Under the pieces are notes generated by a model that ran no database searches, was not told the DNA's origin, and saw only the letters and a list, made by a program, of their open reading frames with translations. Of a DNA stretch of 64,000 nucleotides, positions 54,300 to 63,701 are shown in pieces. This stretch comes from Abyssibacter sp036156195. Lineage in GTDB: Bacteria > Pseudomonadota > Gammaproteobacteria > Nevskiales > OUC007. The translations under genes were made by a program, and so were the position numbers. The stretch spans positions 168,146 to 232,145 of the forward strand of contig JAYZUZ010000016.1 in assembly GCA_036156195.1 (NCBI GenBank), given 5' to 3'. How positions within the stretch are numbered: position 1 is the first letter of the stretch; each line of letters starts with the position of its first letter.

Positions 54300-56570
54300 T
54301 CATTCGTAGACGAATCGATAGTCGGTGAGCAGATAGACCAGGACGGCCTGCCACGTTCGCAGCATGTAAGTCGCGTCGTGGGTAATCTTCTGCTCTCCGG
54401 GCAAGTCCTCCCCGGTCTCGGGGTGCCGGGTCAGATCACAGCTGTAGTTGATGCGGTCGTCATATTCCGCCCGCCCCAGCGACTGCACCTCGATCATCAG
54501 GTTCAGCGCACGCTGGATCTCGCGATCCGCTGCGTCTAGTCGCAGTCCCAGCAGAGACCAGAACAGGTGCTGGAGGGTTTGCTCGACGTTGGCACGCACC
54601 ACCGGATCCACTGCGCCGCTGTCATCCAGCAAACTGTCATCGCGCTCGACAAAGCGGAACAACCGACGCACGTCGCGGGGACGGAAGAAATCGCGAGCGG
54701 TGACCGCGCAGGCCATTTCGTGGGCCATGCGCTGCTGGAGCGACGCCATCAAGCCGTTGGGTTCCGTGATACGCCGGATCACGTTGTCCGAGTCGATGCC
54801 GCCGTACAAAACGGCCAGGCTGTCACTACGGCGACTGGTCAGGCGCGGGTAACCCCAACGCTCCCAAGGCAGCCCCAGGGTGGCCTGAATCTTTCGGTGC
54901 AGCATCTCCGGCGTCAGTAGTCGCTCACTGCCACTGTAACGATGGACCTCCTCGCCGGAGCCAGCGTCCGGCCGGACCCCATCTGCCCGGAAATAAGGAC
55001 CGAGCACGATGCCGCGAATCACCGGCTCGATACGGAAATCAGCGGCTATCAGGACATCACGCAGTGCTTTGAAGTGGACCGTTTGCGCCTGATAGGCCAG
55101 CCGCTCGGGCGCGTCATCCGGCACATCTGCCGCGGGAACCGGCAAGGGGCTTTGGCCAGTCAGACCGCGAAACAGGCGTTTGACCACCGAACGTGCGAAC
55201 CGGGGATCCTGAACCATGACCTCGCCCAGCCAGGCGACGGAGCGATCCACGTTGCCGGCCAGCGGCATGGCCTCACCGTTGAACCCACGCGCCTCCATAT
55301 CGGAGTGCCACCCGCCGTTGTGTCGACTCGGCTGATACTGTCCCCTTGAATTCCAGTTCTGGAATACGGCCGCCACGGGGTCCACCACCGTATGACAGAC
55401 GGAACAGGCCGGGTTATCCAGGGTCGGCGTGGCACTGTCCAGGTCGACCGCTTCGCCGGGCCGCACCCCGGAAAGCTGCAGGACATCGGTGTCCAGAAAC
55501 AGGGCATGCACCATGCGCGAGCGGTGACGGTTCCGATTGGTTTCGGTCGTCGGAAAGCGGTTGAGGAACATCGCCGAAGTCATCACACCGGCATGTGGGA
55601 TCTCGCCGTACTCCGCGTTGGCAATGCGAATCGGCCGGTAATCATCCGGGTCGTAGGGGTACTCGGGAAAGGGTGGATCAGGCAGCTGGCGCCAGGCCTG
55701 CTGATGCTCGGCGCCGTAGGCCCGCGCCGAGTAGTAATTCGCCACCATGTAATCCGCCGTGAGCAGTTCCGTCACCGGACGCTGGTTGCGCACGATGTAC
55801 TCGACCAGGCGCAAGGCTTCCTGGGCCACCGCATCGTTGGTCTGTGCCTTGAGGTAATCGAACAGCGCGCGTTGCTCACTGTCTTCCGTATCCAGGCCCA
55901 GGTCCCGATACCAGCGCCGCTGCGGAAAGTCGCTGGCCCGCAACAGATTGACGGCGTTCTCACCCCCCAGATACTTGTTCTGCAGCAAGTCGTCGTTGTA
56001 AATCTCGATGAGTCGCTCGTAGAAGGCGTCTTCCTGCATCAGCACGTCGAGCACCTGTGCCAGCTCGACCTCGCCGCCGCTCGCCACATTGTGGACCTCG
56101 GCATCTGTCGGCAGACGGCCGGCCAGGTTGAGCGTGGCCTTGCGCAGGGTCACGACCGGATCGGCCGGCAGAATCTCGGCCAGGACGGCCTTGGCGGCGG
56201 TGTCATCGAACTGCGTGTTGAATGCCGCGAGCACATAGTCCGCGGTGTCCGAAGCGCAATCTCCGCTGCAAAGCACTGGATCGGCCAGGGGCATGGTGTT
56301 GCCAATTCTGCTGGCAAGCTGTTCCACCGAGCCACAGGTTGCGCAGCCAACCAGCGTCGGGCCCGAGGGCGTGCCCTGACCGTCACCGCCGTGGCAGGAG
56401 GCACACTGGGCGAGGTACTGATCACGCCCCGCCAGGTTCAGCGGGACATCCTCGCTACCACCACCGGCACCGGCCCCGGGAGCCGTTGCCCCATCACCCC
56501 CGCTGTAGTCGCCTGAACAGGCCACCAGAAACACACTGCCAACCAGCAGCGCGACCATCACGCGCATCAT
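54300..56570 (-). CDS. Cytochrome c-type lipoprotein paired with DUF1501 (DUF1588/DUF1592-like)
   Basis: ATG 56568-56570 after AAGGGG gives 756 residues with lipoprotein signal FLVAC-S. Heme-binding Cys-x2-Cys-His occurs near the N terminus (CASCHGGDGQG) and again in the middle (CSVCHTVVDPVAAVFQNW). The second is like the DUF1588 motif of planctomycete-type cytochrome proteins. A CATCG motif and Cys pairs near residues 75-100 may form disulfides. The rest is long and helical. With two heme sites it can carry electrons at the membrane surface, perhaps for the DUF1501 partner. This is inference from gene pairing. Confidence 0.85.
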   Translation of the reverse strand: MMRVMVALLVGSVFLVACSGDYSGGDGATAPGAGAGGGSEDVPLNLAGRDQYLAQCASCHGGDGQGTPSGPTLVGCATCGSVEQLASRIGNTMPLADPVLCSGDCASDTADYVLAAFNTQFDDTAAKAVLAEILPADPVVTLRKATLNLAGRLPTDAEVHNVASGGEVELAQVLDVLMQEDAFYERLIEIYNDDLLQNKYLGGENAVNLLRASDFPQRRWYRDLGLDTEDSEQRALFDYLKAQTNDAVAQEALRLVEYIVRNQRPVTELLTADYMVANYYSARAYGAEHQQAWRQLPDPPFPEYPYDPDDYRPIRIANAEYGEIPHAGVMTSAMFLNRFPTTETNRNRHRSRMVHALFLDTDVLQLSGVRPGEAVDLDSATPTLDNPACSVCHTVVDPVAAVFQNWNSRGQYQPSRHNGGWHSDMEARGFNGEAMPLAGNVDRSVAWLGEVMVQDPRFARSVVKRLFRGLTGQSPLPVPAADVPDDAPERLAYQAQTVHFKALRDVLIAADFRIEPVIRGIVLGPYFRADGVRPDAGSGEEVHRYSGSERLLTPEMLHRKIQATLGLPWERWGYPRLTSRRSDSLAVLYGGIDSDNVIRRITEPNGLMASLQQRMAHEMACAVTARDFFRPRDVRRLFRFVERDDSLLDDSGAVDPVVRANVEQTLQHLFWSLLGLRLDAADREIQRALNLMIEVQSLGRAEYDDRINYSCDLTRHPETGEDLPGEQKITHDATYMLRTWQAVLVYLLTDYRFVYE

Positions 56571-56789
56571 TCCGACCCCTTCCCCACAGAACGCCCCAAA
56601 GTCTGCGCACAGCATGCGGGTTTGATGCCAATGACGTGAGGCGCCGCCCGATCGCTGCCGCACCCGCCGTGACAGGCGGTGCCGATGCAGCGTGGCGCAT
56701 ACAGCCCCGTCCAGGCCCGCACCCACGAGGTGTCAGGCTTGGTCACAAAATGCTGGCCTGTGTCGCCCGGCCGCGGAGCCCACAAACGA

Positions 56790-56814
56790 AAACCGGGCGC
56801 TATGCGCCCGGTTT
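56790..56814 (-). terminator. Intrinsic terminator of the M36 protease gene
   Basis: The 11-bp stem AAACCGGGCGC/GCGCCCGGTTT with loop TAT lies 14 bases past the stop of the leftward protease gene. It is followed on that strand by TTCGTTTG. Confidence 0.88.
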
Positions 56815-56827
56815 CGATGCTTGCGAT

Positions 56828-59800
56828 TTAGATATCGAATCGAGACTGCGAAGGCCGTCGAGTCGTAATCAGCAGACTCATCAGCAACAGGAAACCCAAC
56901 ACAGCCAGACCCAGGCTACCGCCGGACCCAGTGGGCGGAACCCGTCCGCTATCGTCACCGCCGCCGTCACCGCCTCCCTGGCTCGCTTCGCAGACAAACG
57001 GGGTGAAGTCCTCAACCACGCCGACGTGATCAGCGCTGTCACGCGATGGTGCCACGGCGAACAGGCCCGCGCCCCGCTTGGCAAAACCGTTGGAGCAGGC
57101 TTCGAAATCCTGATAGTCGTTGGCCAGCACGACCGACAACACAGCATCACGCGCTTCTGTGTAGGTGGCATTGGCCGGCGTCATCTTGAACCCACCGATG
57201 ATGTAGTCCTTCATCCGCGACTGGGCTTCGTCGAAGCTGTGCCGCGGATCGTTGATCAGACCGGCGTAGCAGTTCCACATCATGTTCGCCCAGATCTCAC
57301 CCGAGCTATGAACAGCCGAGTTGCTTGCGCCATCACCACCATCCGGTGTTGGCTCGCCATCCGCGATGTGCTTGAACGTAAAGGCGTTGCGCGAGAACTC
57401 GGTCGAGTAAGGCGCCCGGCGAATGCCTGACCAGAAGTTGTGCGTGACGTAACCCGCCAGCGAGTAGGCACCTGAGTAATTCTCGTTGAACGGCGCGTTG
57501 GCGTCATCAGCACGGGCCGACAGCATGAAGGCATTGATATCGCCCCAGCCCTCGGACATGGCACGTGCCTGCTGGTTGCTGGAATCCGTCAGGCGATGGT
57601 GCACGTAGTGGAACAGTTCGTGCGCGATGATCTGATTATCCAGCGTGCCGTCCGAGTCGATGGACTCTTCGCGGTTAACGCGCATGGTCACTTCACCCGT
57701 CGGCAGATTGTCTTTGATGATCTGGCCATCGGCCTTGCTGATCATCACTGAGGGAATCTGGTAGAGCGGATCCGTCGGGCTGGTCGGAATTGGCACGATC
57801 GGCACATCGCCGTTGCCCATCGTGATGGGCGCCGTGTCGACATTGTTCACCACGACCATCGCCGAGGCTCCGGAGGCCAGCGCGAACTGCGCCTTGGTGG
57901 TGAACGCGCAGCCACCACGGTCCACCAAAGCGATGTTGCCAGCCAGGCTTAGCTGCGGTACGCCGGGTGTGCTCACCAGGCCCAGCAACGGATCGGTCAG
58001 TCCGCAACCATCGGTATCGGAGTCACCGACGCCGTCGCTGACCTGCACCACTGTGCCGGTGACATCAAAGGTTGATGGTCCGAAGGACGCACCGGTGAAG
58101 CCGAACGACTCGAGCTCAACCGGCGTCAGCTGCTTGACCTCGCCGTTCAGCTCCCCGTCGAACAGATACTGCTGCATCGTCGGCGACGAGCCATCGGCTG
58201 GCGTTGCCATGTTGGCATTGTTGCGGCCCGAAGCGTCCTGCCCCTGAGCCAGGATCGGGTCACCCTCTGCGCCACCTCGGCCATAGTTGACCATCTGGGC
58301 GTTGCCGGACTGCTCGTCGAAGCCATGGTCGTACCACCAGTCGTGCATCCAGTTGACCATGTAGAACATGTTGACGATGGCGCCGTACTGAGCCTCTTGC
58401 TCGCTGGGATCGCCATCCGGCGTCACCGTGTAGTCGAACGTTCGCTCGCCGCTGGTCGGCGCATAGATGTCCGGCGTGTCCTGGGTGATTTCGGTGCAGA
58501 TATTCAGCGGGTTGGAAATGATGCCCGAGACCGGTGTATCCAAGGCGTCGATGCAGGCCTCGACGTTATTACCGATGGTCTGGGTTGCGTCTTCGGCCAA
58601 CCACGGATCACCGGTGCTGATCGGCCCGGACTCCAGCGTGACCAGTGCGTCCGAAGCGGGGATGCGTGGCACCTCCGCATCCGGGCCGGCTCCCTGGAAC
58701 GGCGTCTGCTCATTGCCCAGCGGAGAATCAAAGGGCGTGTACGGAGCAACCGTGTCCGCGAACACGCGGTAGGTAAACGTGGCGTCGCTCACCAGATTCT
58801 TGCGATGCAGGATCTCACCGCTCTGCGCAGAGACCACGAACGCAAAGGCACTGAGGGCGCCGCCAGACCGCGTCCGGCTGAACAACTCAACGTAGAACGC
58901 CGGCTCCAGCGTGTTCGCCCGCGGGTAGTACATCGAACGCACGCGAGGGCGTCGCTCCAGCGCATGCGTACCCGACAGCGCAGGCAGCGAGAACCAGGTG
59001 TACTCACCGTCGACTTCTTCCGGCACCAGGTCCAGAACGTCCATGACGCCACCCAGGTTGCCCCAGGCCGCGGCAATCGCCTGGGCGGCCGAGCGGGTCG
59101 TGCTGTGGCTGGCCACCTCAAGCGGGTCGAACTCGGTTGCGAAGTAACCGGACACGGCCACGGGCTCCAGGTCGCGGTTCAAGAGCACATTGATGTAGCG
59201 CTGGAAGACTTCCAGGCCACCCACCCGCTGACGGAAGCGCACCACGGCAGGGCCCGCCCCGTTGAAGCCGGCAAAGCTGACCTCGGCCTCATCAATCAGG
59301 GCATCTGTCAGCTTCAGGAGCTTGGCTTCGTGGCGCAGATGGGCGCGGGCCTTGGCGATCATGATGTCGCGGTCGCTGGCCAGTGCACCCACGGAGGCGC
59401 TAGGCGCATTGGCCTCGGCCCACAGGAAGGTCGGAACGCCCAGCTGACGATCGAACTGCGCGTTCTGCAAGCGGCCGGCAAATCCGGCGGTGGGTACCGC
59501 GGATAGACTGGTCGCGTCCTCGGCGAGGAACTTGTCGAAGTTGCTGATGCGCAGGGTCTCCAGGCCGCTTGCACCCGCAGTCGCCGGGACCGGCGATGCT
59601 GCAGCGATGGCCTTGGTCGGCGCGGCGACACAAGCCGCCTCTCCTTCGACCGTTAGCGTCAGACTCGCGCTGTAATCCGTCGTGCCACTGGCAAAAAACG
59701 GGCAGACAACAGCCGTGAGCGTGCCGGCAGCGGGGTCGACAACGCGTACGTTCTCCTCAGGCGACCCACCGTCGCTGGACCCCAACGCCGTGCCGTCCTG

Positions 59801-60148
59801 AAACACGCTGAGCACGAGGTCCGGATCTGTGACGATCCCGACATTGGTGCCAACCGGCCACTCGATGTGAAAGTCCGCTATCAGCGACCGCCCATCGTAG
59901 TAACCCTCCGGCAGAGTGAGGACGATGTCGTGCGAATCATCCGTACCCTGCGTGCAGGCGTTGGTGGCTGCACCACTGGCGCCAGCGAGGGCGGTGCCAG
60001 TCCACTCCACCACGAGCGTGTCACCGATGGTTGTCGGCGCAGTCACGTCCTGTGACGGCGGTTCGGATGCCTGCGCAAGCGGCGCAGACGAAAGCATTAC
60101 GACACTGCCGAACAGTGTCGCCACAAAAGGACGAGTTGCGAACCCCAT
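56828..60148 (-). CDS. M36 (fungalysin-like) metalloprotease with PA domain and GlyGly-CTERM tail
   Basis: ATG 60146-60148 with GGAG upstream gives 1106 residues and a signal peptide ending PLAQA. After an N-terminal beta domain and a long propeptide (FTP-like, about 300-500), the catalytic domain carries HELFH at 843-847 and the third zinc ligand Glu866 (SEGWGD), as in M36. A PA domain (about 670-800, VDRGGCAFTTKAQFALASGA) is inserted before the zinc site. The C terminus GSGGSLGLAVLGFLLLMSL then TTRR is GlyGly-CTERM-like, although ten residues follow the Arg pair. It is a secreted zinc protease, probably surface-held and self-activated. Confidence 0.93.
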   Translation of the reverse strand: MGFATRPFVATLFGSVVMLSSAPLAQASEPPSQDVTAPTTIGDTLVVEWTGTALAGASGAATNACTQGTDDSHDIVLTLPEGYYDGRSLIADFHIEWPVGTNVGIVTDPDLVLSVFQDGTALGSSDGGSPEENVRVVDPAAGTLTAVVCPFFASGTTDYSASLTLTVEGEAACVAAPTKAIAAASPVPATAGASGLETLRISNFDKFLAEDATSLSAVPTAGFAGRLQNAQFDRQLGVPTFLWAEANAPSASVGALASDRDIMIAKARAHLRHEAKLLKLTDALIDEAEVSFAGFNGAGPAVVRFRQRVGGLEVFQRYINVLLNRDLEPVAVSGYFATEFDPLEVASHSTTRSAAQAIAAAWGNLGGVMDVLDLVPEEVDGEYTWFSLPALSGTHALERRPRVRSMYYPRANTLEPAFYVELFSRTRSGGALSAFAFVVSAQSGEILHRKNLVSDATFTYRVFADTVAPYTPFDSPLGNEQTPFQGAGPDAEVPRIPASDALVTLESGPISTGDPWLAEDATQTIGNNVEACIDALDTPVSGIISNPLNICTEITQDTPDIYAPTSGERTFDYTVTPDGDPSEQEAQYGAIVNMFYMVNWMHDWWYDHGFDEQSGNAQMVNYGRGGAEGDPILAQGQDASGRNNANMATPADGSSPTMQQYLFDGELNGEVKQLTPVELESFGFTGASFGPSTFDVTGTVVQVSDGVGDSDTDGCGLTDPLLGLVSTPGVPQLSLAGNIALVDRGGCAFTTKAQFALASGASAMVVVNNVDTAPITMGNGDVPIVPIPTSPTDPLYQIPSVMISKADGQIIKDNLPTGEVTMRVNREESIDSDGTLDNQIIAHELFHYVHHRLTDSSNQQARAMSEGWGDINAFMLSARADDANAPFNENYSGAYSLAGYVTHNFWSGIRRAPYSTEFSRNAFTFKHIADGEPTPDGGDGASNSAVHSSGEIWANMMWNCYAGLINDPRHSFDEAQSRMKDYIIGGFKMTPANATYTEARDAVLSVVLANDYQDFEACSNGFAKRGAGLFAVAPSRDSADHVGVVEDFTPFVCEASQGGGDGGGDDSGRVPPTGSGGSLGLAVLGFLLLMSLLITTRRPSQSRFDI

Positions 60149-60454
60149 GACCAAGTTCTCCGTGCAGCCAGAATGCCGTACATATTCAGCAGGCTGCGGT
60201 TTCGTGAAGGAAGATGTCGTCGGCGCCGGCGCAAGATTCCGGGCCACTGTCCGATTCGGTGTCGGACGTTCACCGATAACTTTACGAATCGATTACACGC
60301 AAAGATACCGCCAAGGCTGCCGCTCAGTACGGCTTTTGAGCCGTCTGGCCGAAGATTCCCACAGAACAGCCGCGATCCGGCGCTGCGGCCGGGCTTCACC
60401 CCGGTTGGGGGCCTCGGTTACGCTGGACTGATCGCTCTCTGCGGAAACACACCT
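60149..60454. other. 306-bp divergent intergenic region
   Basis: This stretch separates the leftward M36 protease gene from the rightward amidohydrolase pair. The frame of the amidohydrolase is open through it, but signal peptide and start lie at 60455. An AT-richer part near 60275-60310 may hold promoters. No clear operator or hairpin is seen. Confidence 0.5.
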
Positions 60455-61837
60455 ATGTCATTGCGCTGGTTCTCCGTGCCGATGGTCGCAGCTCTGCTGA
60501 CGGCCTGTGGCAGCTCCTCCCCGTCATCGGAATCGGAGCGAACACCGTTCGCCTCGACGTATCAGCCGCTGCCCTCCACTACCACGCTCATCGAAAACGC
60601 CACGGTACTCACCGGCACAGGCGAGCGCATCGAGGGTGGCAGCGTCTTGCTGCGTGACGGCCGAATTGCCGAAGTGGGCAAACGCCTATCGGCGCCACGT
60701 GGGGCGCAGCGCATTGATGCCGAGGGTCGTTGGGTCACCCCAGGCCTGATTGACGCGCATTCACATCTTGGGGTGTACCCCTCGCCATCCGTCGGACCGC
60801 ACTTCGACGGCAATGAGATCACCAGCAACAACACAGCAGGCGTCTGGGCCGAGCATGCGGTCTGGCCGCAGGATCCTGGCTTCGACACCGCACTCGCAGG
60901 CGGGGTGACCTCCATGCTCATCCTGCCAGGGTCTGCCAATCTCTTTGGCGGCCGCGGTGTCACGCTCAAGAATGTACCGGCAGTCACCTATCAGGCGATG
61001 AAGTTTCCCGGCGCGCCCCATGCCCTGAAGATGGCCTGCGGCGAAAACCCCAAGCGGGTTTACGGCCCGGGTCGCCAGACGCCCTACACCCGGATGGGTA
61101 ACGTTTTCGGCTACCGCTCCGCATGGATCGAGGCCGAAGCCTATCGTCAGGAATGGGATGACTGGCTGGCCCAGGGTGAGGACGCCAGCCCGGCCGACAA
61201 ACCACAGCGTGACCTGAAGCTGGAAACGCTGGCCGGGGTGCTGCGCGGCGAGATCCTGGTCCACAACCACTGCTACCGTGGTGACGAGATGGCCACGATG
61301 CTCGAGATCGCTGACGAGTTTGGCTACAAGATCACCGCATTTCACCATGCAGTCGAGGCCTACAAAATTGCCGACCTACTGGCCGAGCGCGAAGTCTGTG
61401 CGGCGCTCTGGGCCGACTGGTGGGGCTTCAAGATGGAGGCCTTTGATGGCATTCGCGAGAACATCGCCATGGTTGATGCACCGGACAAGGGCTGTGCAAT
61501 CGTGCACTCGGATGACGAGTACGGCATCCAGCGCCTGAACCAGGAAGCTGCCAAGGCCATGGCGGCCGGCAACCGCGCCGGCCTGGACATTGCACCGGAA
61601 CATGCGATCCGGTGGGTCACGGCGAATCCCGCCAAGGCCATGGGTATCCTGGATCAAACCGGCACGCTCGAGGCCGGCAAGATGGCCGATGTCGTCATCT
61701 GGTCTGGCGACCCCTTCTCGGTCTATACGCTGGCCGACCAGGTCTTTATCGATGGCGCCCGTGTCTACGATCGGCATGACCCCAGCCGCCAACCACAGAG
61801 GGACTTCAAACTCGGCATTCTGGAGGTGAACTCGTGA
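60455..61837 (+). CDS. Amidohydrolase family lipoprotein
   Basis: ATG 60455 gives 460 residues with lipoprotein signal ALLTAC-G. Metal-ligand motifs of the COG1228-type amidohydrolases are complete: HxH in LIDAHSHLGVY, His in LVHNHCYRGDE, His in ITAFHHAVEAYK, and Asp in IVHSDDEYGIQRL. The C-terminal LEAGKMADVVIWSGDPFSV is typical. Family members include imidazolonepropionase-like enzymes and dipeptidases/prolidases. The envelope location suggests hydrolysis of a peptide or cyclic amide from outside. Its stop overlaps the start of the second amidohydrolase gene (GTGA). Confidence 0.92.
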   Translation: MSLRWFSVPMVAALLTACGSSSPSSESERTPFASTYQPLPSTTTLIENATVLTGTGERIEGGSVLLRDGRIAEVGKRLSAPRGAQRIDAEGRWVTPGLIDAHSHLGVYPSPSVGPHFDGNEITSNNTAGVWAEHAVWPQDPGFDTALAGGVTSMLILPGSANLFGGRGVTLKNVPAVTYQAMKFPGAPHALKMACGENPKRVYGPGRQTPYTRMGNVFGYRSAWIEAEAYRQEWDDWLAQGEDASPADKPQRDLKLETLAGVLRGEILVHNHCYRGDEMATMLEIADEFGYKITAFHHAVEAYKIADLLAEREVCAALWADWWGFKMEAFDGIRENIAMVDAPDKGCAIVHSDDEYGIQRLNQEAAKAMAAGNRAGLDIAPEHAIRWVTANPAKAMGILDQTGTLEAGKMADVVIWSGDPFSVYTLADQVFIDGARVYDRHDPSRQPQRDFKLGILEVNS

Positions 61838-63156
61838 GCCGCACCCACCTGCACATCGTGTTGGCCTGCGCCACGGGCTTGGCAGTGGGCAGCGCCAGCG
61901 CCGCCGAGCCCCTGGCCATTACCGGAGCAAAAGTGCACAGCCTGGGCGATGCCGGCACCCTGGATCGCGCAACGGTGCTGATCCGCGACGGCAAGATTGC
62001 CGCCCTAGGCCCCAAACTGTCCGTCAGCGATGACACCCACCGCATCGAGGGCAAAGGCAAAGTCGTCACCCCCGGCCTGTTCGATGCGCTGTCCGATCTG
62101 GGCACCGAGGAAGTCGAACTCGTGGCCGGGACCGTCGACTCGGCGGCCGAAAGCGCCCACCTCGGCGCAGCCTTTGACATTACGGGCGCCATTAATCCGC
62201 GATCCACGCTGTTCCCGATCAACCGCATCGAAGGCGTCACCCGCGCGATGGTGGCCCCAACCAGCCCCTCCGCGTGGCTCAGCACACCCGAGGGCAGCCT
62301 GTTCGCCGGCCGCGGAAGCATCGTCCATCTGGCCGCCGCGAGTGACGTTGTGCTCAAGCCACGTGCCGCACTATTCGTCACCCTCGGCGAGCATGGCGCT
62401 GACTTCGCCGGCGGCTCCCGAGCCGGGACCCTGGGGCAGTTACGCGAAGCACTAGAAGACGCCCAGGCCTGGGCGGCACTACCCGAGTCACAGCAGGCCG
62501 TGGCCAACCCTGGATACGCCGTGCGGCGCCCGGCTCGCGAAGTGCTGCAACAGGCACTCTCCGGCGACTTGCCCGTGGTCGCTCGGGTTGATCGCGCCTC
62601 CGACATTCAGGCGGTGCTGGACCTTGGCGAAACCTTTGGTCTGCGTTTAGTGATTGCCGGTGGCACCGAAGCCTGGATGCTGGCGGACGCGCTGGCGAAT
62701 GCGTCGGTTCCCGTTATTCTGGATCCCACCGCCAACCTCCCAGCCAATTTCGAGCAACTGGGTGCCCGGGCCGATGCCGCCACCATTCTGCACCGGGCAG
62801 GTGTGCTCATCGCCATCACCCAGGATGGCGAATCACATCAGTCGCGGAACATCCGGCAGCTGGCAGGCAATGCCGTGGCGCACGGTCTGGATTGGGATGC
62901 GGCCCTGGCAGCCATTACCGTCAATCCAGCCAAGATCTACGGCCTGCCGCATGCGGATGCGGGCGTCATGCCCGGTCAACGGGCTCATGTGGTGGTCTGG
63001 TCGGGCGACCCGCTGGAGCTGACCACCGCGGCAGAGGCCGTCGTCATCGAGGGGCGTGTCCAATCGATGACCAGCCGGCAGATCTTACTACGCGATCGCT
63101 ATCTCAACACCGACGACCCATGGCCGCCGGCTTACCGTCGACCGTCCTCACCGTAG
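61834..63156 (+). CDS. Exported amidohydrolase paralogue lacking the usual HxH metal site
   Basis: A GTG start at 61834 overlaps the preceding stop by four bases, giving 440 residues with a signal peptide (ending GSASA). The fold is that of the upstream enzyme (VLIRDGKIAALGPKLS and PGQRAHVVVWSGDPLEL). However, where the first enzyme has DAHSHLG this one reads FDALSDLG, and the later His positions are also changed (for example AITQDGESHQSRN). It may have lost catalysis and act as a structural or regulatory partner, or it may bind metal otherwise. Translational coupling to the active copy supports a heteromeric complex. Confidence 0.88.
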   Translation: MSRTHLHIVLACATGLAVGSASAAEPLAITGAKVHSLGDAGTLDRATVLIRDGKIAALGPKLSVSDDTHRIEGKGKVVTPGLFDALSDLGTEEVELVAGTVDSAAESAHLGAAFDITGAINPRSTLFPINRIEGVTRAMVAPTSPSAWLSTPEGSLFAGRGSIVHLAAASDVVLKPRAALFVTLGEHGADFAGGSRAGTLGQLREALEDAQAWAALPESQQAVANPGYAVRRPAREVLQQALSGDLPVVARVDRASDIQAVLDLGETFGLRLVIAGGTEAWMLADALANASVPVILDPTANLPANFEQLGARADAATILHRAGVLIAITQDGESHQSRNIRQLAGNAVAHGLDWDAALAAITVNPAKIYGLPHADAGVMPGQRAHVVVWSGDPLELTTAAEAVVIEGRVQSMTSRQILLRDRYLNTDDPWPPAYRRPSSP

Positions 63157-63617
63157 CGGATGTGCGGCGGGCAGAGCTGGAATCGCTCTTCTCGCCGCAC
63201 GGCCTCACACTGATTGAAGTCCCTGTGGATGAGCCCATCCCGGGCAGCTACTGGGGCGACGAGGAAGCCGGCCTGATTGAGGATCGGCTCTACCTGCGAG
63301 CCGATACGCCGATCCACTCGGTACTGCACGAAGGGGGGCACTGGCTGTGCGCACAAGCCCGTGGCCGGGGGAACCTGCACACCGACGCCGCCAGCGACGA
63401 TGCTGAGGAGAACGCGGTCTGCTATCTGCAGATTTTGCTGGCCGACCGCATCACCGGATTCGGACGCCAACGTGCCTGGGCGGACATGGATGCCTGGGGC
63501 TACAGTTTTCGTTTGGGCTCGGCCCAGGCCTGGTTCGAGCGAGATGCCGATGATGCTCTAGCCTGGCTCCAAACCCACGCCGCCCACCTGCTCGACGGCA
63601 CCATCACCCCGACATGA
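63120..63617 (+). CDS. Small protein with HEGGH zinc-peptidase-like motif
   Basis: ATG 63120 gives 165 residues and overlaps the end of the amidohydrolase paralogue by 37 bases in another frame. There is no good ribosome site, so translation probably depends on coupling. The motif HSVLHEGGHWLCAQ contains HExxH, and a possible third ligand is in DDAEENAVCYLQILLAD. It has no signal peptide, so a cytoplasmic location is expected. Such short HExxH proteins are common conserved hypotheticals in gammaproteobacteria. Peptidase activity is unproven. Confidence 0.78.
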   Translation: MAAGLPSTVLTVADVRRAELESLFSPHGLTLIEVPVDEPIPGSYWGDEEAGLIEDRLYLRADTPIHSVLHEGGHWLCAQARGRGNLHTDAASDDAEENAVCYLQILLADRITGFGRQRAWADMDAWGYSFRLGSAQAWFERDADDALAWLQTHAAHLLDGTITPT

Positions 63618-63620
63618 AAA

Positions 63621-63648
63621 CGCCCCGCCAGGTTGGCCTGGCGAGGCG
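63621..63648 (-). terminator. Hairpin between convergent genes, terminator of the PKD protein gene
   Basis: The 12-base arms 63621-63632 and 63637-63648 pair with one mismatch around TTGG. On the minus strand the stem is followed by TTTTCATG, so it serves the leftward gene ending at 63702. Confidence 0.75.
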
Positions 63649-63701
63649 CTATCAAGCTGCTGGCCCTGCGGCATCACGCCGCAGGACCGCATCAGCTGAG
63701 A

